A stretch of DNA of 64,000 nucleotides from Streptomyces himastatinicus ATCC 53653 (GTDB lineage: Bacteria; Actinomycetota; Actinomycetes; Streptomycetales; Streptomycetaceae): positions 8,801,387-8,865,386 of the forward strand of contig NZ_GG657754.1 of NCBI RefSeq assembly GCF_000158915.1. The letters run 5' to 3'. Under the pieces are notes generated by a model. The model did not search any database. It was given only the letters and a program-made list of their open reading frames with translations, and was not told where the DNA came from. The translations under genes were made by a program, and so were the position numbers. This document shows positions 35,479 to 45,199 of this stretch, piece after piece (position 1 is the first letter of the stretch; the number at the start of each line of letters is the position of its first letter).

Positions 35479-37667
35479 CGCGTCCTCGCCAACGCCACCG
35501 GCGCACCGCCGGCCAGGGCGGTCTGCACGGCGAGGGTCGCCGCCGTGGTGGCGACCAGCGACTCCAGCGGCACCGGCATCGGCCCGCCGGTCCGCACGGC
35601 CTTGATGAACGCGGCCAGCTCGGCGTTCTGGCCCTTGTCCCGGGCCCTGGGCAGCCGCGAACTGACCCACCGCTTGCGGTCGTACACCGTGGCCCGGACG
35701 AAGTCGTCGAGCCGCAGCGCACGACCGTCCGCGACCAGGTCCAGCGTCTCCTTGGGGAAGCCGGCCGGGCCGGTGGTGACGTAGCTGATGGTGGCGGTGG
35801 AACCGTCCGGGTAGCGGAGCACGACCTGAAGGTCCTCGTTGCCGGACGTGGCGACCGCGTACACCGAGACCGGGTCGTCCCCGAGCAGCCAGCTCGCCGT
35901 GTCGATGAAGTGTCCGCCCTCGCCGGCGAACCGCGAGCCCTCGGTGCCTTGCCGGAGGTACCAGCTGCCGTGCGCGAGGCGGCCCGCGTTGACCAGGTAG
36001 CGCAGGTTCGCCGGACCGGTCCGGGCGCCGAACCGCTTCCTGGCCTCCTGGAGCAGCGGCGCGAACCGGCGATTGAAGCCCACCTGAAGCCGGTCGTTGC
36101 CGGACTCCTCCACCGCCGCGAGTACGCCGGCCAGCTCGTCCTCGGTGAGGGCCAGGGGCTTCTCCACGAACACGGTCTTGCCGGCCAGCAGCGCTTTTCG
36201 GGTCAGTTCGGCGTGCGAGCCGTGCCGGGTGACGATGAACACCGCGTCGATGGACTTGTCGCCGAGCACGGCGTCGAGGTCGGTGGTCGCCTCGGCGAAG
36301 CCGAACTTCCGTTTCGCGTTGGCCGCGGACAGCGCCGTCGTGGTGACGACGGTCGACAACACGACGCCGTCGCGCTGTTCCAGGTGCGGCAGCAGCATCG
36401 ACGTCGCGTAGTTTCCGGCGCCCACGAACGCGAGGCGCGCCGAGGTGTTGGCGGACCGGGCCGGGGTGAACGCCCCGCTGCTGTGCCGCTTCACCGTGGG
36501 CACGGCCACCGCCGGGGCCCCGGCTTCCTCCGCCTGCTCTACGTGTTCGGGGTACCGGAACAGCACGGCCACGGCCTTCAGGTCGCCGTCCTTCAGGCTC
36601 TGGTACGTCTCGACGGCGTCATCGAAGTCGGCGACGTGGGAGACCAGAGGCTCCACGTCGACGCTGCCGCGGGCGAGGAGGTCGAGGAAGCACGCCAGGT
36701 TGCGGCGCTCGGTCCAGCGCACGTAGCCGATCGGGTAGTCCCGCCCCTCCAGCTCGTACTCCGGGTCGTAGCGACCGGGGCCGTAACTGCGGGAGAAGCG
36801 GACGTCGAGCTCTTTTTCGTAGTACGCGTTCCACGGCAGGTCCAGGCGGCACTTGCCGATGTCGACGACCCGGCCGCGGTCCCGGCAGAGCCGGGCGGCC
36901 AGCTCGACGGGCTCGTTGCTGCCGCCGCCGGCGGCCAGGTACACGTGGTCCACCCCGTGACCGCCGGTGAGCTCGGCGACGGCGGTCTCGACGGCCGCGG
37001 ACGCCGGATCGCCGCAGGCCACAGCACCCAGGCGCGCGGCGAGTTCGCAGCGCACCGGGTCGGGGTCGGCCCCGACGACGCGGACTCCCGAGGCGGCGAG
37101 GAGCTGCACCACCAGCTGCCCGATCAGCCCGAGGCCGATGACCAGTGCCACGTCGCCGAGCTGCGGCTCGCCCTGGCGGACGCCCTGCAACGCGATCGAC
37201 CCGACGGTGCCGAAAGCCGCGTGCCGCGGCGCGAGGCCGTCCGGTACCGGGGCGTAGAGGTTCTTCGGCACCCAGTTCAGCTCGGCGTGCAACGCGTGCT
37301 CATTGCCGGCGCAGGCCACGAGGTCGCCGACCTTCACATCGTCGATCCCGGCGCCGACCTGCTCGACCACCCCGCACAGCGAGTAGCCCAGCGGCGTGTA
37401 GGAGTCCAGCTTGCCCATCACCTTGCGGTAGGTGGCGGGCACCCCGTTGGTGGCCACGCTCTGCATGACCTTGGCCACCTGGTCGGGCCGGGAGCGGGCC
37501 TTGCCCAGCATCGACATGCCGGCCTCGGACACCTTCATGAGCTCGGTCCCGGTGGATATCAGCGAGTAGGCGCTGCGGACCAGCACACCGCCCGGCTTGC
37601 ACCCCGGCACCGGCACGTCGAGCACCGCCAGCTCGCCGCTCTTGTAGTTCTGCACAACCTGTTTCAC
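35475..37667 (-). CDS. Two-domain oxidoreductase: zinc-type dehydrogenase plus Gfo/Idh/MocA
   Basis: This is a 730-residue fusion. Residues 1-350 are an MDR dehydrogenase (SAYSLISTGTELMKVSEAGM, LGYSLCGVVEQVGAGIDDVK, DVALVIGLGLIGQLVVQLLA). Residues 400-730 are a Gfo/Idh/MocA domain (ARLAFVGAGNYATSMLLPHL, KTVFVEKPLALTEDELAGVL). This fusion commonly sits beside heparinase II/III and asparagine-synthase-like genes in exopolysaccharide clusters. It probably performs coupled oxidation/reduction on a sugar. The reaction is unproven. Confidence 0.88.
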   Translation of the reverse strand: MKQVVQNYKSGELAVLDVPVPGCKPGGVLVRSAYSLISTGTELMKVSEAGMSMLGKARSRPDQVAKVMQSVATNGVPATYRKVMGKLDSYTPLGYSLCGVVEQVGAGIDDVKVGDLVACAGNEHALHAELNWVPKNLYAPVPDGLAPRHAAFGTVGSIALQGVRQGEPQLGDVALVIGLGLIGQLVVQLLAASGVRVVGADPDPVRCELAARLGAVACGDPASAAVETAVAELTGGHGVDHVYLAAGGGSNEPVELAARLCRDRGRVVDIGKCRLDLPWNAYYEKELDVRFSRSYGPGRYDPEYELEGRDYPIGYVRWTERRNLACFLDLLARGSVDVEPLVSHVADFDDAVETYQSLKDGDLKAVAVLFRYPEHVEQAEEAGAPAVAVPTVKRHSSGAFTPARSANTSARLAFVGAGNYATSMLLPHLEQRDGVVLSTVVTTTALSAANAKRKFGFAEATTDLDAVLGDKSIDAVFIVTRHGSHAELTRKALLAGKTVFVEKPLALTEDELAGVLAAVEESGNDRLQVGFNRRFAPLLQEARKRFGARTGPANLRYLVNAGRLAHGSWYLRQGTEGSRFAGEGGHFIDTASWLLGDDPVSVYAVATSGNEDLQVVLRYPDGSTATISYVTTGPAGFPKETLDLVADGRALRLDDFVRATVYDRKRWVSSRLPRARDKGQNAELAAFIKAVRTGGPMPVPLESLVATTAATLAVQTALAGGAPVALARTR

Positions 37668-39619
37668 CCGAACTCCCCTGATTCCTCAGCCGTTAACCGA
37701 GTGCTCTGGCCGGACCCAGAGGTCGCGTCGCGATACCAGTACTCGAGGGTCAGCACATGCCACAGATGTTTGGAGAAGTCCCGCTGACCGGCGGCGTCCT
37801 CGGCGACGAGCCGCTGAAGCGCGTCGCGGCGCAGGAACCCGGAACGGACGAGCAGGCCGTCGTTCACCACCTCGCGCACCAGCGGTGCCAGGTCCCGGCT
37901 CATCCAGGCCCGCAGCGGAGCGCTGAACAGGCCCTTGGGCCGGTACACGATCTCCCGGGGCAGGATCGAGGTGGCCGCCTCCTTGAGGACGGCCTTGCCC
38001 TGCCGTCCGACGATCTTGCGCTCGCCGGGCACGGCGAACGCCGCCTTGACCACCTCGACGTCCACGTACGGCACCCGTACCTCGGTCGAGGCGGCCATGC
38101 TGGAGCGGTCCGTGTACGTAAGGTTCAGGCCCGGCAGGAACATCCGGGCGTCGGTCAGGCACATGCGGTTGACGAAGTCGTCGAGGTCGTTGTCCTGGTA
38201 GACATCCGCATGTTCGGTCAGCACGTCGTCGACCGTCCCGGCCAGGTCCGGATCGAGAAGGGCGAGCAGCTCGTCCTGGTCGTACATGGTGTAGCTGCGC
38301 CGGAACGCGGTCTCCTCCGGCAGATCGGCGAAGGAGAGGAACCGCTTCGCGAAGCGCACCGACCGGTACCCCCGCCGGGAGGTGGCGACCGGCAGCCGGT
38401 CCACGGCCGCGGACACCCCGCGGCGCAGCGGCCGCGGGACGCGCTGGTAGCGCAGCGCGATCAGGTTGGCCAGGTGCTTGCGGTAACCGGCGAACAGCTC
38501 GTCGGCGCCCATCCCCGAGAGCATCACCTTGACCCCGGCCTCCCGGGCGGCCGAGCAGATCAGGTACGTATTGATCGCGGCGGGATCGCCGATCGGCTCG
38601 TCCAGGTGGTACGTCATCTGCGGCAGCAGGTCGAGCACGTTCGGGGCGATCTCGATCTCGTGCAGATCGACGCCGAACCGCTCGGCCACCTGCCGGGCGT
38701 AGCGCAGGTCGTCCGGCATGGCCTCGAACTTGGCGTCCTCGGCGCGGAATCCGATCGTGTAGGCGGAGATCCCGGGTTGGTGGCGGGCCGCGAGCGCGGT
38801 CAGGTAGCTGGAGTCGAGACCGCCGGAGAGGAAGGTCGCCACGGGTACGTCGGAGAGCAGGTGGCGCCGGGTCGACTCCTCGACGATGGCGGCCAGGTCC
38901 GGCCGCTCGCCGCCCCGGGCCCGTTCCCGGCCCTCGGCTGCGATGTCCTTCAGGTTCCAGTAACTGCCGCGCTCCACCCGGCCGTCGGGCCGGATCCGCA
39001 GCCAGCTCCCCGGCGGCAGCTTCTCCGCCTCGCGGAACGCGCAGCGCGAGTCCGGCACCCAGTAGTACAACAGCGAGGCCACCAGCGCCGCATGGTCCAC
39101 CTCCAGCGACCCACCCGTCGCGGCGGCGAGCGCCTTGAGCTCGGAGGCGAACACCAGGCCCTCGCCGCGCCGGAGCAGGAACAGCGGCTTGATGCCCAAC
39201 TGGTCGCGGGCGAGCACCAGTTCACCGGTGCGCTCGTCGAAGATGCCGAACGCGAACATGCCGCGCAGCCGGGGCAGGCAGTCCCTGCCCCAGCGCCGCC
39301 AGGCCTCGAGCACCACCTCGGTGTCGGAGGTACCGCGGAAGCGCACCCCGGCGGCTGCCAGCTCGGCACGCAGCTCGGGCGCGTTGTACAGCTCACCGTT
39401 GTACGTCAGGGCGAGGCCGCCCGAGACCATCGGCTGGGCCCCGGTCCCGGACAGGTCGATGATGGCCAGTCGGCGGTGCCCGAGGTGCACTTCGCCGTCA
39501 CCGGCGGGGTGGCTGTACCGGCCCGCCCCGTCCGGACCGCGGTGGGCGAGGGTATCGGTGAGCCGGTCGGTCACGGCCTTCCCGTCCGGCCACCGGTACG
39601 TGCCTGCGATGCCACACAT
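37664..39619 (-). CDS. asnB: Asparagine synthase (glutamine-hydrolysing)-like amidotransferase
   Basis: The enzyme has 651 residues. The N-terminal glutaminase has the nucleophile Cys2 (MCGIAGTYRWPDGKAVTDR), AHRGPDGAGRY and LTYNGELYNAPELRAEL. The synthetase domain shows SGGLDSSYLTALAARHQPG (PP-loop) and VMLSGMGADELFAGYRKH. In polymer clusters such paralogues probably amidate a sugar carboxylate or other acid instead of making asparagine. The cluster's sugar dehydrogenase at 43801 could supply a uronate. The 4-nt overlap with the two-domain oxidoreductase gene supports joint function. Confidence 0.92.
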   Translation of the reverse strand: MCGIAGTYRWPDGKAVTDRLTDTLAHRGPDGAGRYSHPAGDGEVHLGHRRLAIIDLSGTGAQPMVSGGLALTYNGELYNAPELRAELAAAGVRFRGTSDTEVVLEAWRRWGRDCLPRLRGMFAFGIFDERTGELVLARDQLGIKPLFLLRRGEGLVFASELKALAAATGGSLEVDHAALVASLLYYWVPDSRCAFREAEKLPPGSWLRIRPDGRVERGSYWNLKDIAAEGRERARGGERPDLAAIVEESTRRHLLSDVPVATFLSGGLDSSYLTALAARHQPGISAYTIGFRAEDAKFEAMPDDLRYARQVAERFGVDLHEIEIAPNVLDLLPQMTYHLDEPIGDPAAINTYLICSAAREAGVKVMLSGMGADELFAGYRKHLANLIALRYQRVPRPLRRGVSAAVDRLPVATSRRGYRSVRFAKRFLSFADLPEETAFRRSYTMYDQDELLALLDPDLAGTVDDVLTEHADVYQDNDLDDFVNRMCLTDARMFLPGLNLTYTDRSSMAASTEVRVPYVDVEVVKAAFAVPGERKIVGRQGKAVLKEAATSILPREIVYRPKGLFSAPLRAWMSRDLAPLVREVVNDGLLVRSGFLRRDALQRLVAEDAAGQRDFSKHLWHVLTLEYWYRDATSGSGQSTRLTAEESGEFG

Positions 39620-39622
39620 GTC

Positions 39623-41140
39623 CTACCGCACCTCCTGGTCGCTGTCCGGGACCCGTGCGGCCCGCATCGGCAGCCGCTCCGTCCGCGGCTGGCCCGTCCC
39701 GTGTCGCAGGGCCTGCCGCTCGCCATGGCCCCGCAGCGCGACGTGCCCGTCCCACAGCGTGCCGTCGGTCCGGTCACGCGGATCGGGGTCGATCAGCACC
39801 ACACCGATCACCGGAATGCGCTGGTCCGCGAGCTGCCGCGCCACCGTGTGCAGCCATGCGGCGCTGCCGTGCCCGGCCCGTACGACGAGCACGGTCCGGG
39901 TGCCGAGGTACTGGAGGTCGGTCCACGCCGTGCCGGGCGCGACCGAGCCGACTCCGAGCCGGTGCCCCTGAGCCGGCACGGCCGCGGCACGCTCGCCGCT
40001 GACCACGGTGGGGTCTCCTGGCTTCGGGCGGTGGCCTGCGAGCTGCGGTCCTGGCAGACCATCGATGATGACAACGGGCCCCTCGGCCGCCAGTGCCCTG
40101 GCGACGTTCAGGGCGATCACGCTCGTGCCGCGCGCACAGCCCAGTTCCAGCAGCGACACCGGTTCCGCGGAGTCGCGCACGGTGCGGGCCAGGGACGCGG
40201 TGAGTCTTTGCCGTGCCGCCCGGGTGCGTCGGCGCTGCCACAGGGGGCCCGACCGGCGGGGCAGCTCCGTGATGACCGAGGCGCCCAGGTTCGCCGCGAT
40301 CTCCCGGCGCAGCACGGGGCGGTCCGCCACCACCGCGCCGACCGCGGCCAGCGCGAGCCCGAGGACGAGGCCGAGGACGAGCCCGATCGCGGCGTTGGTG
40401 ACGGCGGCCCTGGGCAGGGAGTGCCGCACCACGCGCGGGGCGTCCACGATCTGCGTGCCGGCCGTGACCCGGGGCGTGCCGATGCGCGCTTCCTCGGCGC
40501 GCTGGCCGTAATCGGCGATCCGCGAAGTGAGTTCGGCCCGGCGGGAGAAGAGCGACTCGATGTCCGCCGACGCCTGCGGGTCGCTCTCCGGCGATCGGCC
40601 TCCGATCGCCTTGTTGACCTTGAGGAGCTCGTCCTGCATGCGGTCACGCTGGTCGAGCAGGGCCTTGGCCTCGGCGTTCGCGGTCTCCCGCATCCGCTTC
40701 ACATGGTCGGCGACGAACGCGTCGGCCAGCGCCTTGGCCCGGGCCGCCGCCGCCGCGTCGCTGTCACCTGTCACGGTGATCTGGAGCAGGTTGTTGGTCA
40801 AGCCGGTACCCCGGTAGTCCCGCATGAAGTCTTCGGGGCGTTCCGGGGACTTGAGGGACCGCAGGGCCTTGGCGGCGATCCGCGTGGTCCCCAGCACCTC
40901 GACATCGGTGCGGATCAGCGTTCCGGTGTCGTTCGGCTGGTCCTCCTGATGCGCGACCAGAACCTTGGTCGCCGCGGTCGGCCGCGGCGGCAGCAGGACC
41001 GCCACCGCCGCGCCGGTCAGCAGCCCCAGCAGCGCCAGCGAGTACCAGAGGCGGCGGCGCCTGCGCACCGCCACCACCAGCGCCTGGAGGTCGATGAGTG
41101 GAGCGGCTGCCGACGACTCCGCGGTGGTGTTCGTCGTCAC
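39623..41140 (-). CDS. Wzz-type chain length/BY-kinase-like protein with degenerate kinase domain
   Basis: This protein has about 505 residues and starts at GTG 41140 (VTTNTTAESSAAAP), overlapping the other wzz-like gene by 4 nt. The two membrane helices (YSLALLGLLTGAAVAVLLPP near 40 and AIGLVLGLVLGLALAAVGAV near 245) flank a coiled extracytoplasmic region. The cytoplasmic C-terminus aligns in layout with bacterial tyrosine kinases. However, the Walker A reads ELGCARGTSVIALNVARALA with no Lys, and the second loop reads VVIIDGLPGP. It looks like a pseudokinase that may still bind a partner. It probably sets chain length or helps export. Confidence 0.85.
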   Translation of the reverse strand: MTTNTTAESSAAAPLIDLQALVVAVRRRRRLWYSLALLGLLTGAAVAVLLPPRPTAATKVLVAHQEDQPNDTGTLIRTDVEVLGTTRIAAKALRSLKSPERPEDFMRDYRGTGLTNNLLQITVTGDSDAAAAARAKALADAFVADHVKRMRETANAEAKALLDQRDRMQDELLKVNKAIGGRSPESDPQASADIESLFSRRAELTSRIADYGQRAEEARIGTPRVTAGTQIVDAPRVVRHSLPRAAVTNAAIGLVLGLVLGLALAAVGAVVADRPVLRREIAANLGASVITELPRRSGPLWQRRRTRAARQRLTASLARTVRDSAEPVSLLELGCARGTSVIALNVARALAAEGPVVIIDGLPGPQLAGHRPKPGDPTVVSGERAAAVPAQGHRLGVGSVAPGTAWTDLQYLGTRTVLVVRAGHGSAAWLHTVARQLADQRIPVIGVVLIDPDPRDRTDGTLWDGHVALRGHGERQALRHGTGQPRTERLPMRAARVPDSDQEVR

Positions 41141-42534
41141 CCTGAGCCTCCCGTCGCGTGCACGGGAACCGCGAGTGCCAGAGTGGTGTTCTCCGGAGGG
41201 CGGCCGGCGGATCGCGTCGGGCGGGCCCGGACCGTGCCGGTGACGACGATGCCGACGACCTCGTGCCCCGCGTCCGCGCACGCCTCGGCGATGCCGGCGA
41301 GTTCCCCCGCGGTCCAGTTGCCCGCGCTGAGCACGACCAGGGCACCGGACTCGGTGTCGCGGTCCGGCACCATCGGATGGGACACCGAGACCTCCACCAC
41401 CCGCAGCATGGGGTATCCCCCGCTCGAAGAGCCCGGGGAGGGATCGCTCTTGGCCTCGGCGACGAGCTGCCCGGCGGCCTGGCGGGCGATCTCGTCGCCC
41501 TCCGGTACGACAACCAGCAGCCGCCGGGGGGCCGGCAGCCGGTTCCGCAGGCGAGCGCACACGCGCCGGTAGCGAATCCGCCTGCTGGCCTCGTCGCCCG
41601 ACCTCTGCGGGGTCGGTATGTCCCACCGGGTGTCGACGCCGAGGAGCCGGCGGATCCGGGCCCGCGCGCCACCGCCTTCCGGCCGGTGCGCGGGCCGTTC
41701 ACCAGGTACGTCGACGGTACCCAGCACTGCCGAGCCCAGCGCAGCGGCGATCTCCGGTGCGGTGCGCAGCCGGCGGTTCACCCGTGCGGCGGCGAGATGA
41801 CCGATGACCGCGAGCAGGAGGAACAACAGCGCCCCGCCGACGATGAGCTGCATCCTCGTCGGCGGTGCCTCGCCGGTGGGCCGGGCCGCCGGCCCCATGA
41901 CGACCATGCCGGCCTTGTCGGTCGCCGGGTCGGCCTCGTCCAGCTTCTTCATGGACTCCGCCAGCGCGGTGCGCAGCTTCTCGAGTTCGGTGCGGGCCTG
42001 CACGCTCTCCACGGTCTGCCCCGGATCGGCCGCTTCGGCCAGATCGGTGATGCGGCGGTTGGTCTCCTCCACCTTCTTTCGCAAGTCCTCGAGCCCCGTC
42101 GCCGCTGTGGGGTCGGTGTCGTCGCCCGCGATCCGCGCGGCGTAGGTGACGAACTGCCGGGCCACTTGGTCGGAGAGCCGTTGTGCGCGCTCCGGGGTGT
42201 CGGCCGTGCCCGAGATCTTGAGGATGTTCCCGTCGGCGGCCTTGGCGCTCACCTGATCCCGCAGCTCGGTGCCGCTGACGCCGGTCCAGCGGAGCGTGGC
42301 GGCCGCCCGGTCGACCACCTCCGAACTGGTCGCGATCTGCGCCTGGGTCAGCAGCTCGCGCTCCTCCCACTGCCCCGGCAGCAGGACCGATGCCGACGTC
42401 GTGTAACTCGGCGGGATCAGCAAGGAGGCGCCGTAGCCGACGAGTGCGCCCACCAGGGTGAGGATGGCGAGAAGCCGCCGGCGCCGACGGAAAATCCGCC
42501 CGATCGTGACCAGGCGTATCGTGTCATCGCTCAA
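41137..42534 (-). CDS. Wzz/polysaccharide co-polymerase family protein
   Basis: The protein has 465 residues: MSDDTIRLVTIGRIFRRRRR, helix LLAILTLVGALVGYGASLLI, then SYTTSASVLLPGQWEERELL, a coiled-coil region (LEDLRKKVEETNRRITDLAE) and a second helix (IVGGALLFLLLAVIGHLAAA near 230). The 200-residue cytoplasmic end contains RRLLVVVPEGDEIARQAAGQ and GALVVLSAGNWTAGELAGIA, again a worn P-loop-like fold without Walker lysines. Together with the next gene it forms a pair of co-polymerase proteins without a recognisable active kinase. 4-nt overlaps on both sides. Confidence 0.87.
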   Translation of the reverse strand: MSDDTIRLVTIGRIFRRRRRLLAILTLVGALVGYGASLLIPPSYTTSASVLLPGQWEERELLTQAQIATSSEVVDRAAATLRWTGVSGTELRDQVSAKAADGNILKISGTADTPERAQRLSDQVARQFVTYAARIAGDDTDPTAATGLEDLRKKVEETNRRITDLAEAADPGQTVESVQARTELEKLRTALAESMKKLDEADPATDKAGMVVMGPAARPTGEAPPTRMQLIVGGALLFLLLAVIGHLAAARVNRRLRTAPEIAAALGSAVLGTVDVPGERPAHRPEGGGARARIRRLLGVDTRWDIPTPQRSGDEASRRIRYRRVCARLRNRLPAPRRLLVVVPEGDEIARQAAGQLVAEAKSDPSPGSSSGGYPMLRVVEVSVSHPMVPDRDTESGALVVLSAGNWTAGELAGIAEACADAGHEVVGIVVTGTVRARPTRSAGRPPENTTLALAVPVHATGGSG

Positions 42535-43811
42535 CGGTGCTGCCTCTTTCCTGGCCGCACCGGGTCGCCCGCCGACACCGGAGTGTGTGCGCGGCAGGCA
42601 GCGGCGTAGGCGGCGAGCAGCGATGCTTGCGAGTTCCGCCAGGAGAGCGGCCCGCTGATCCGCTCCTGGCCGATCTTGCCCATCCGGGCGCGCTTCTCCG
42701 GATCGTCGAGGAGCAGCGCGATGAGCCCCGCGAACGCGGCCTCGTCGTTGGCGGGCGCGTAGACGGCGGCGTCACCGGCGGAGACTCGCGCCTCCCGGAG
42801 GTCGAACGAGACGATCGGCCGGCCCATCGCCATGTACTCCAGGACCTTGTTCATGGTCGACACGTCGTTGAGCGGATTGCGTGGGTCGGGGGAGAGGCAC
42901 ACGTCCGCGGTGGACAGGTAGCGCACCAGGTCGGCGTCCGGGATGCGTCCGGTGAACTGCACCTGCTCGGAGAGCCCGAGCCGCCGGGACAGCTCCACCA
43001 TCGCGTCGAAGGCGTCGCCGGCGCCGACGAACACCGCATGCCAGTCGGTCCGTCCGAGCTCGTCGCGCAGCTTCGCGAGGGCCCGCAAGGCGTAGTCGAC
43101 GCCGTCCTGCGGGCCCATGACGCCGAGGTAGCACAGCAGATGAGGCTTGCCGCGCTTCAACTCCGGCTCGGGCGGCACCGGTTGGAACCGTTCGATCGCG
43201 GGCGCGCTGCGCACCACGAACACGTCCTCCGGCCGCCGGCCGCCACGGCGCACCGCGACGTCCCGGTAGCTCTCGTTCGTGGCGAGCACGATGTCCGCCG
43301 CCCGGTAGGTCCGCCGCTCCAGCGCGCACACGGCGCGGTAGAGCAGGTCTTCGCCGCGGTCGAACCGGGAGAGGTACAGCTCGGGCACCAGGTCGTGCTG
43401 GTCGAAGACGAACCGCGCGCCGCGCCGCTTCAGCCACAGAGCCGGCAGGAACAGCAGGTCGGGCGGGTTGCAGGCGTGGACCACGTCGACCGGGCCGACC
43501 TTGCGGGCCAGCCGGACCGTGTGCCACAGCGCCGATCCGTACTCCCGCAGGTACCCGGCCGGTCCTCCGGTGGCCGCGCGCAACGGGTAGCGGTGGATCC
43601 GTACCCCGTCGATCTCCGCCTCGGGCTCCGTGTCCCGCTTTTCCCCCCGGGGACAGATGACGTGCACCTCCCAGCCCGCGTCGCGCAGCGTCGTGCACTC
43701 CTGCCACACCCGCCGGTCGAACGGCACCGACAGGTTCTCCACCAGGATCAGCGCGCGCCGGCCTGCCCCGTCGCCGCCGGCCGTGTCATCGAACGACGTG
43801 TCACCAAGCAA
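42531..43811 (-). CDS. Glycosyltransferase family 4
   Basis: This GT-B enzyme has 426 residues: LVENLSVPFDRRVWQECTTL, HVICPRGEKRDTEPEAEIDG, DVVHACNPPDLLFLPALWLK, LLCYLGVMGPQDGVDYALRA, and the C-terminal NPLNDVSTMNKVLEYMAMGR acceptor/donor loop with the Glu. Close relatives stand after the primer glycosyltransferase in exopolysaccharide clusters and usually add the second sugar. Its ATG overlaps the dehydrogenase gene by 11 nt. Confidence 0.9.
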   Translation of the reverse strand: MLGDTSFDDTAGGDGAGRRALILVENLSVPFDRRVWQECTTLRDAGWEVHVICPRGEKRDTEPEAEIDGVRIHRYPLRAATGGPAGYLREYGSALWHTVRLARKVGPVDVVHACNPPDLLFLPALWLKRRGARFVFDQHDLVPELYLSRFDRGEDLLYRAVCALERRTYRAADIVLATNESYRDVAVRRGGRRPEDVFVVRSAPAIERFQPVPPEPELKRGKPHLLCYLGVMGPQDGVDYALRALAKLRDELGRTDWHAVFVGAGDAFDAMVELSRRLGLSEQVQFTGRIPDADLVRYLSTADVCLSPDPRNPLNDVSTMNKVLEYMAMGRPIVSFDLREARVSAGDAAVYAPANDEAAFAGLIALLLDDPEKRARMGKIGQERISGPLSWRNSQASLLAAYAAACRAHTPVSAGDPVRPGKRQHR

Positions 43812-45126
43812 GGCCCATGTACCCCGGTTCGGCCCGGCGCGCCTCGGCGTCGGGAAGGCGGATGAGGTCGACGAGCACCGGTCCTTCGCCCTGGGGCAGC
43901 TCCGACAGCACGGCCGGATCCCCGGTCCCGACCAGGCACACCTCGGCGTGTTCGAGCACCTCGCCGACGGAGTCCGCGAGCAGCTGCGCGAGGTGCGGCA
44001 GCCGGTTCTCGATGTACTCGCGGTTCGCGCCGATCAGCCGGGAGAGGTTCACATTGGCGTCGTAGATCCGCAGGTCGTAACCCTTACCGAAGAGCCTCTC
44101 CGCCAGTTCGACGAGCGGGCTCTCGCGGAGGTCGTCGGTGCCGGGTTTGAAGGACAGCCCGAACATGCCGATCCGGCGCTTGCCGGTGCGCTCGACCAGG
44201 TCCACCGCGCGTTGCAGGTGGTCGGAGTTGGAGGGCAGTACGTGGGCGAGAATGGGCACCGAGACATCGGCCCGCTGCGCCGCATGCACCAGGCTGCGCA
44301 GGTCCTTGGGCAGGCAGGAGCCACCGAAGGCGAAGCCGGGCCGCAGGTAGGCGGGGCTGATGTTCAGCTTGCGGTCGGCCAGGAACACGTCCATCACCTG
44401 GTGCGAGTCGACCCCGAGCGCCTGGCACACCGCGCCCAGCTCGTTCGCGAAGCCGATCTTGAGGCCGTGGAACGCGTTGTCCGCGTATTTGATCGCCTCG
44501 GCCGTCGGGACCGGTACCCGGAACACCTCGCCGGGCAAGCCGCCGTACAGCGCCGTCACCGCGTCGCCGCTCGCCGGGTCGAGCTCGCCGATGACGGTCT
44601 TGGGCGGGTCGAAGAAGTCCCGCACGCTCGTGCCCTCGCGCAGGAACTCCGGGTTGACCGCGACCCCGAAGCCCACCCCGGCCGTGCCGCCGACGTTCTT
44701 CTCCAGGATCGGCACCAGCAGGTTCAGGCAGGTGCCGGGGAGCATGGTGCTGCGGAACACGACGGTGTGCCGGTCTCCCCGCTTGCCCCCCTCGGCCAGC
44801 GCGGCGCCGATCTGCTCGGTGACCCGCTCCAGGTACGTGGTGCACAGACTGCCGTTGGGCTCCGACGGCGTGCCCACGCAGACCAGCGACACCTCGCTCT
44901 CCATGATCGCCTCACGGACGTCGCCGGTGGCGCGTAACGCTCCGGTCCGCACGACCTCGGCGATGAGCTCGCCGATCCGCTCCTCGACCACCGGCGCCTT
45001 GCCGTCGTTGACCAGGTCGACCTTCACCTGGTTGACGTCCACCCCGATGACTTCGTGACCCAGGCTCGCCAGGCACGCGGCCGACACGCAGCCCACGTAG
45101 CCGAGCCCGAAAACGCTGACTCTCAT
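43801..45126 (-). CDS. UDP-glucose/GDP-mannose 6-dehydrogenase
   Basis: This 441-residue dehydrogenase has VFGLGYVGCVSAACLASLGH (NAD-binding), CVGTPSEPNGSL, NPEFLREGTSVRDFFDPPK, the catalytic Cys in AFGGSCLPKDLRSL, and GMFGLSFKPGTDDLRESP. Two-step oxidation gives a UDP- or GDP-uronate. The GLSFKPGTDDLRESP segment is closer to GDP-mannose dehydrogenases, but I cannot choose the substrate safely. It provides the acid sugar for the polymer and possibly the substrate of the AsnB-like amidotransferase. Confidence 0.92.
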   Translation of the reverse strand: MRVSVFGLGYVGCVSAACLASLGHEVIGVDVNQVKVDLVNDGKAPVVEERIGELIAEVVRTGALRATGDVREAIMESEVSLVCVGTPSEPNGSLCTTYLERVTEQIGAALAEGGKRGDRHTVVFRSTMLPGTCLNLLVPILEKNVGGTAGVGFGVAVNPEFLREGTSVRDFFDPPKTVIGELDPASGDAVTALYGGLPGEVFRVPVPTAEAIKYADNAFHGLKIGFANELGAVCQALGVDSHQVMDVFLADRKLNISPAYLRPGFAFGGSCLPKDLRSLVHAAQRADVSVPILAHVLPSNSDHLQRAVDLVERTGKRRIGMFGLSFKPGTDDLRESPLVELAERLFGKGYDLRIYDANVNLSRLIGANREYIENRLPHLAQLLADSVGEVLEHAEVCLVGTGDPAVLSELPQGEGPVLVDLIRLPDAEARRAEPGYMGLAW

Positions 45127-45199
45127 GCCCCGTCTCTCCCCCCAGGCAGGCCCTCGCGGCCTGCCTCCCATGCGTCGGCCGGACAACGACCTCCGCGCA

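Noticed and set aside
37757-41572. Very long plus-strand open frame (about 1270 codons) across asnB and the wzz-like genes
   Set aside because: It is antisense to well-supported genes with clear motifs; long antisense frames are expected in DNA with such high third-position GC. No domain or ribosome binding site supports it.
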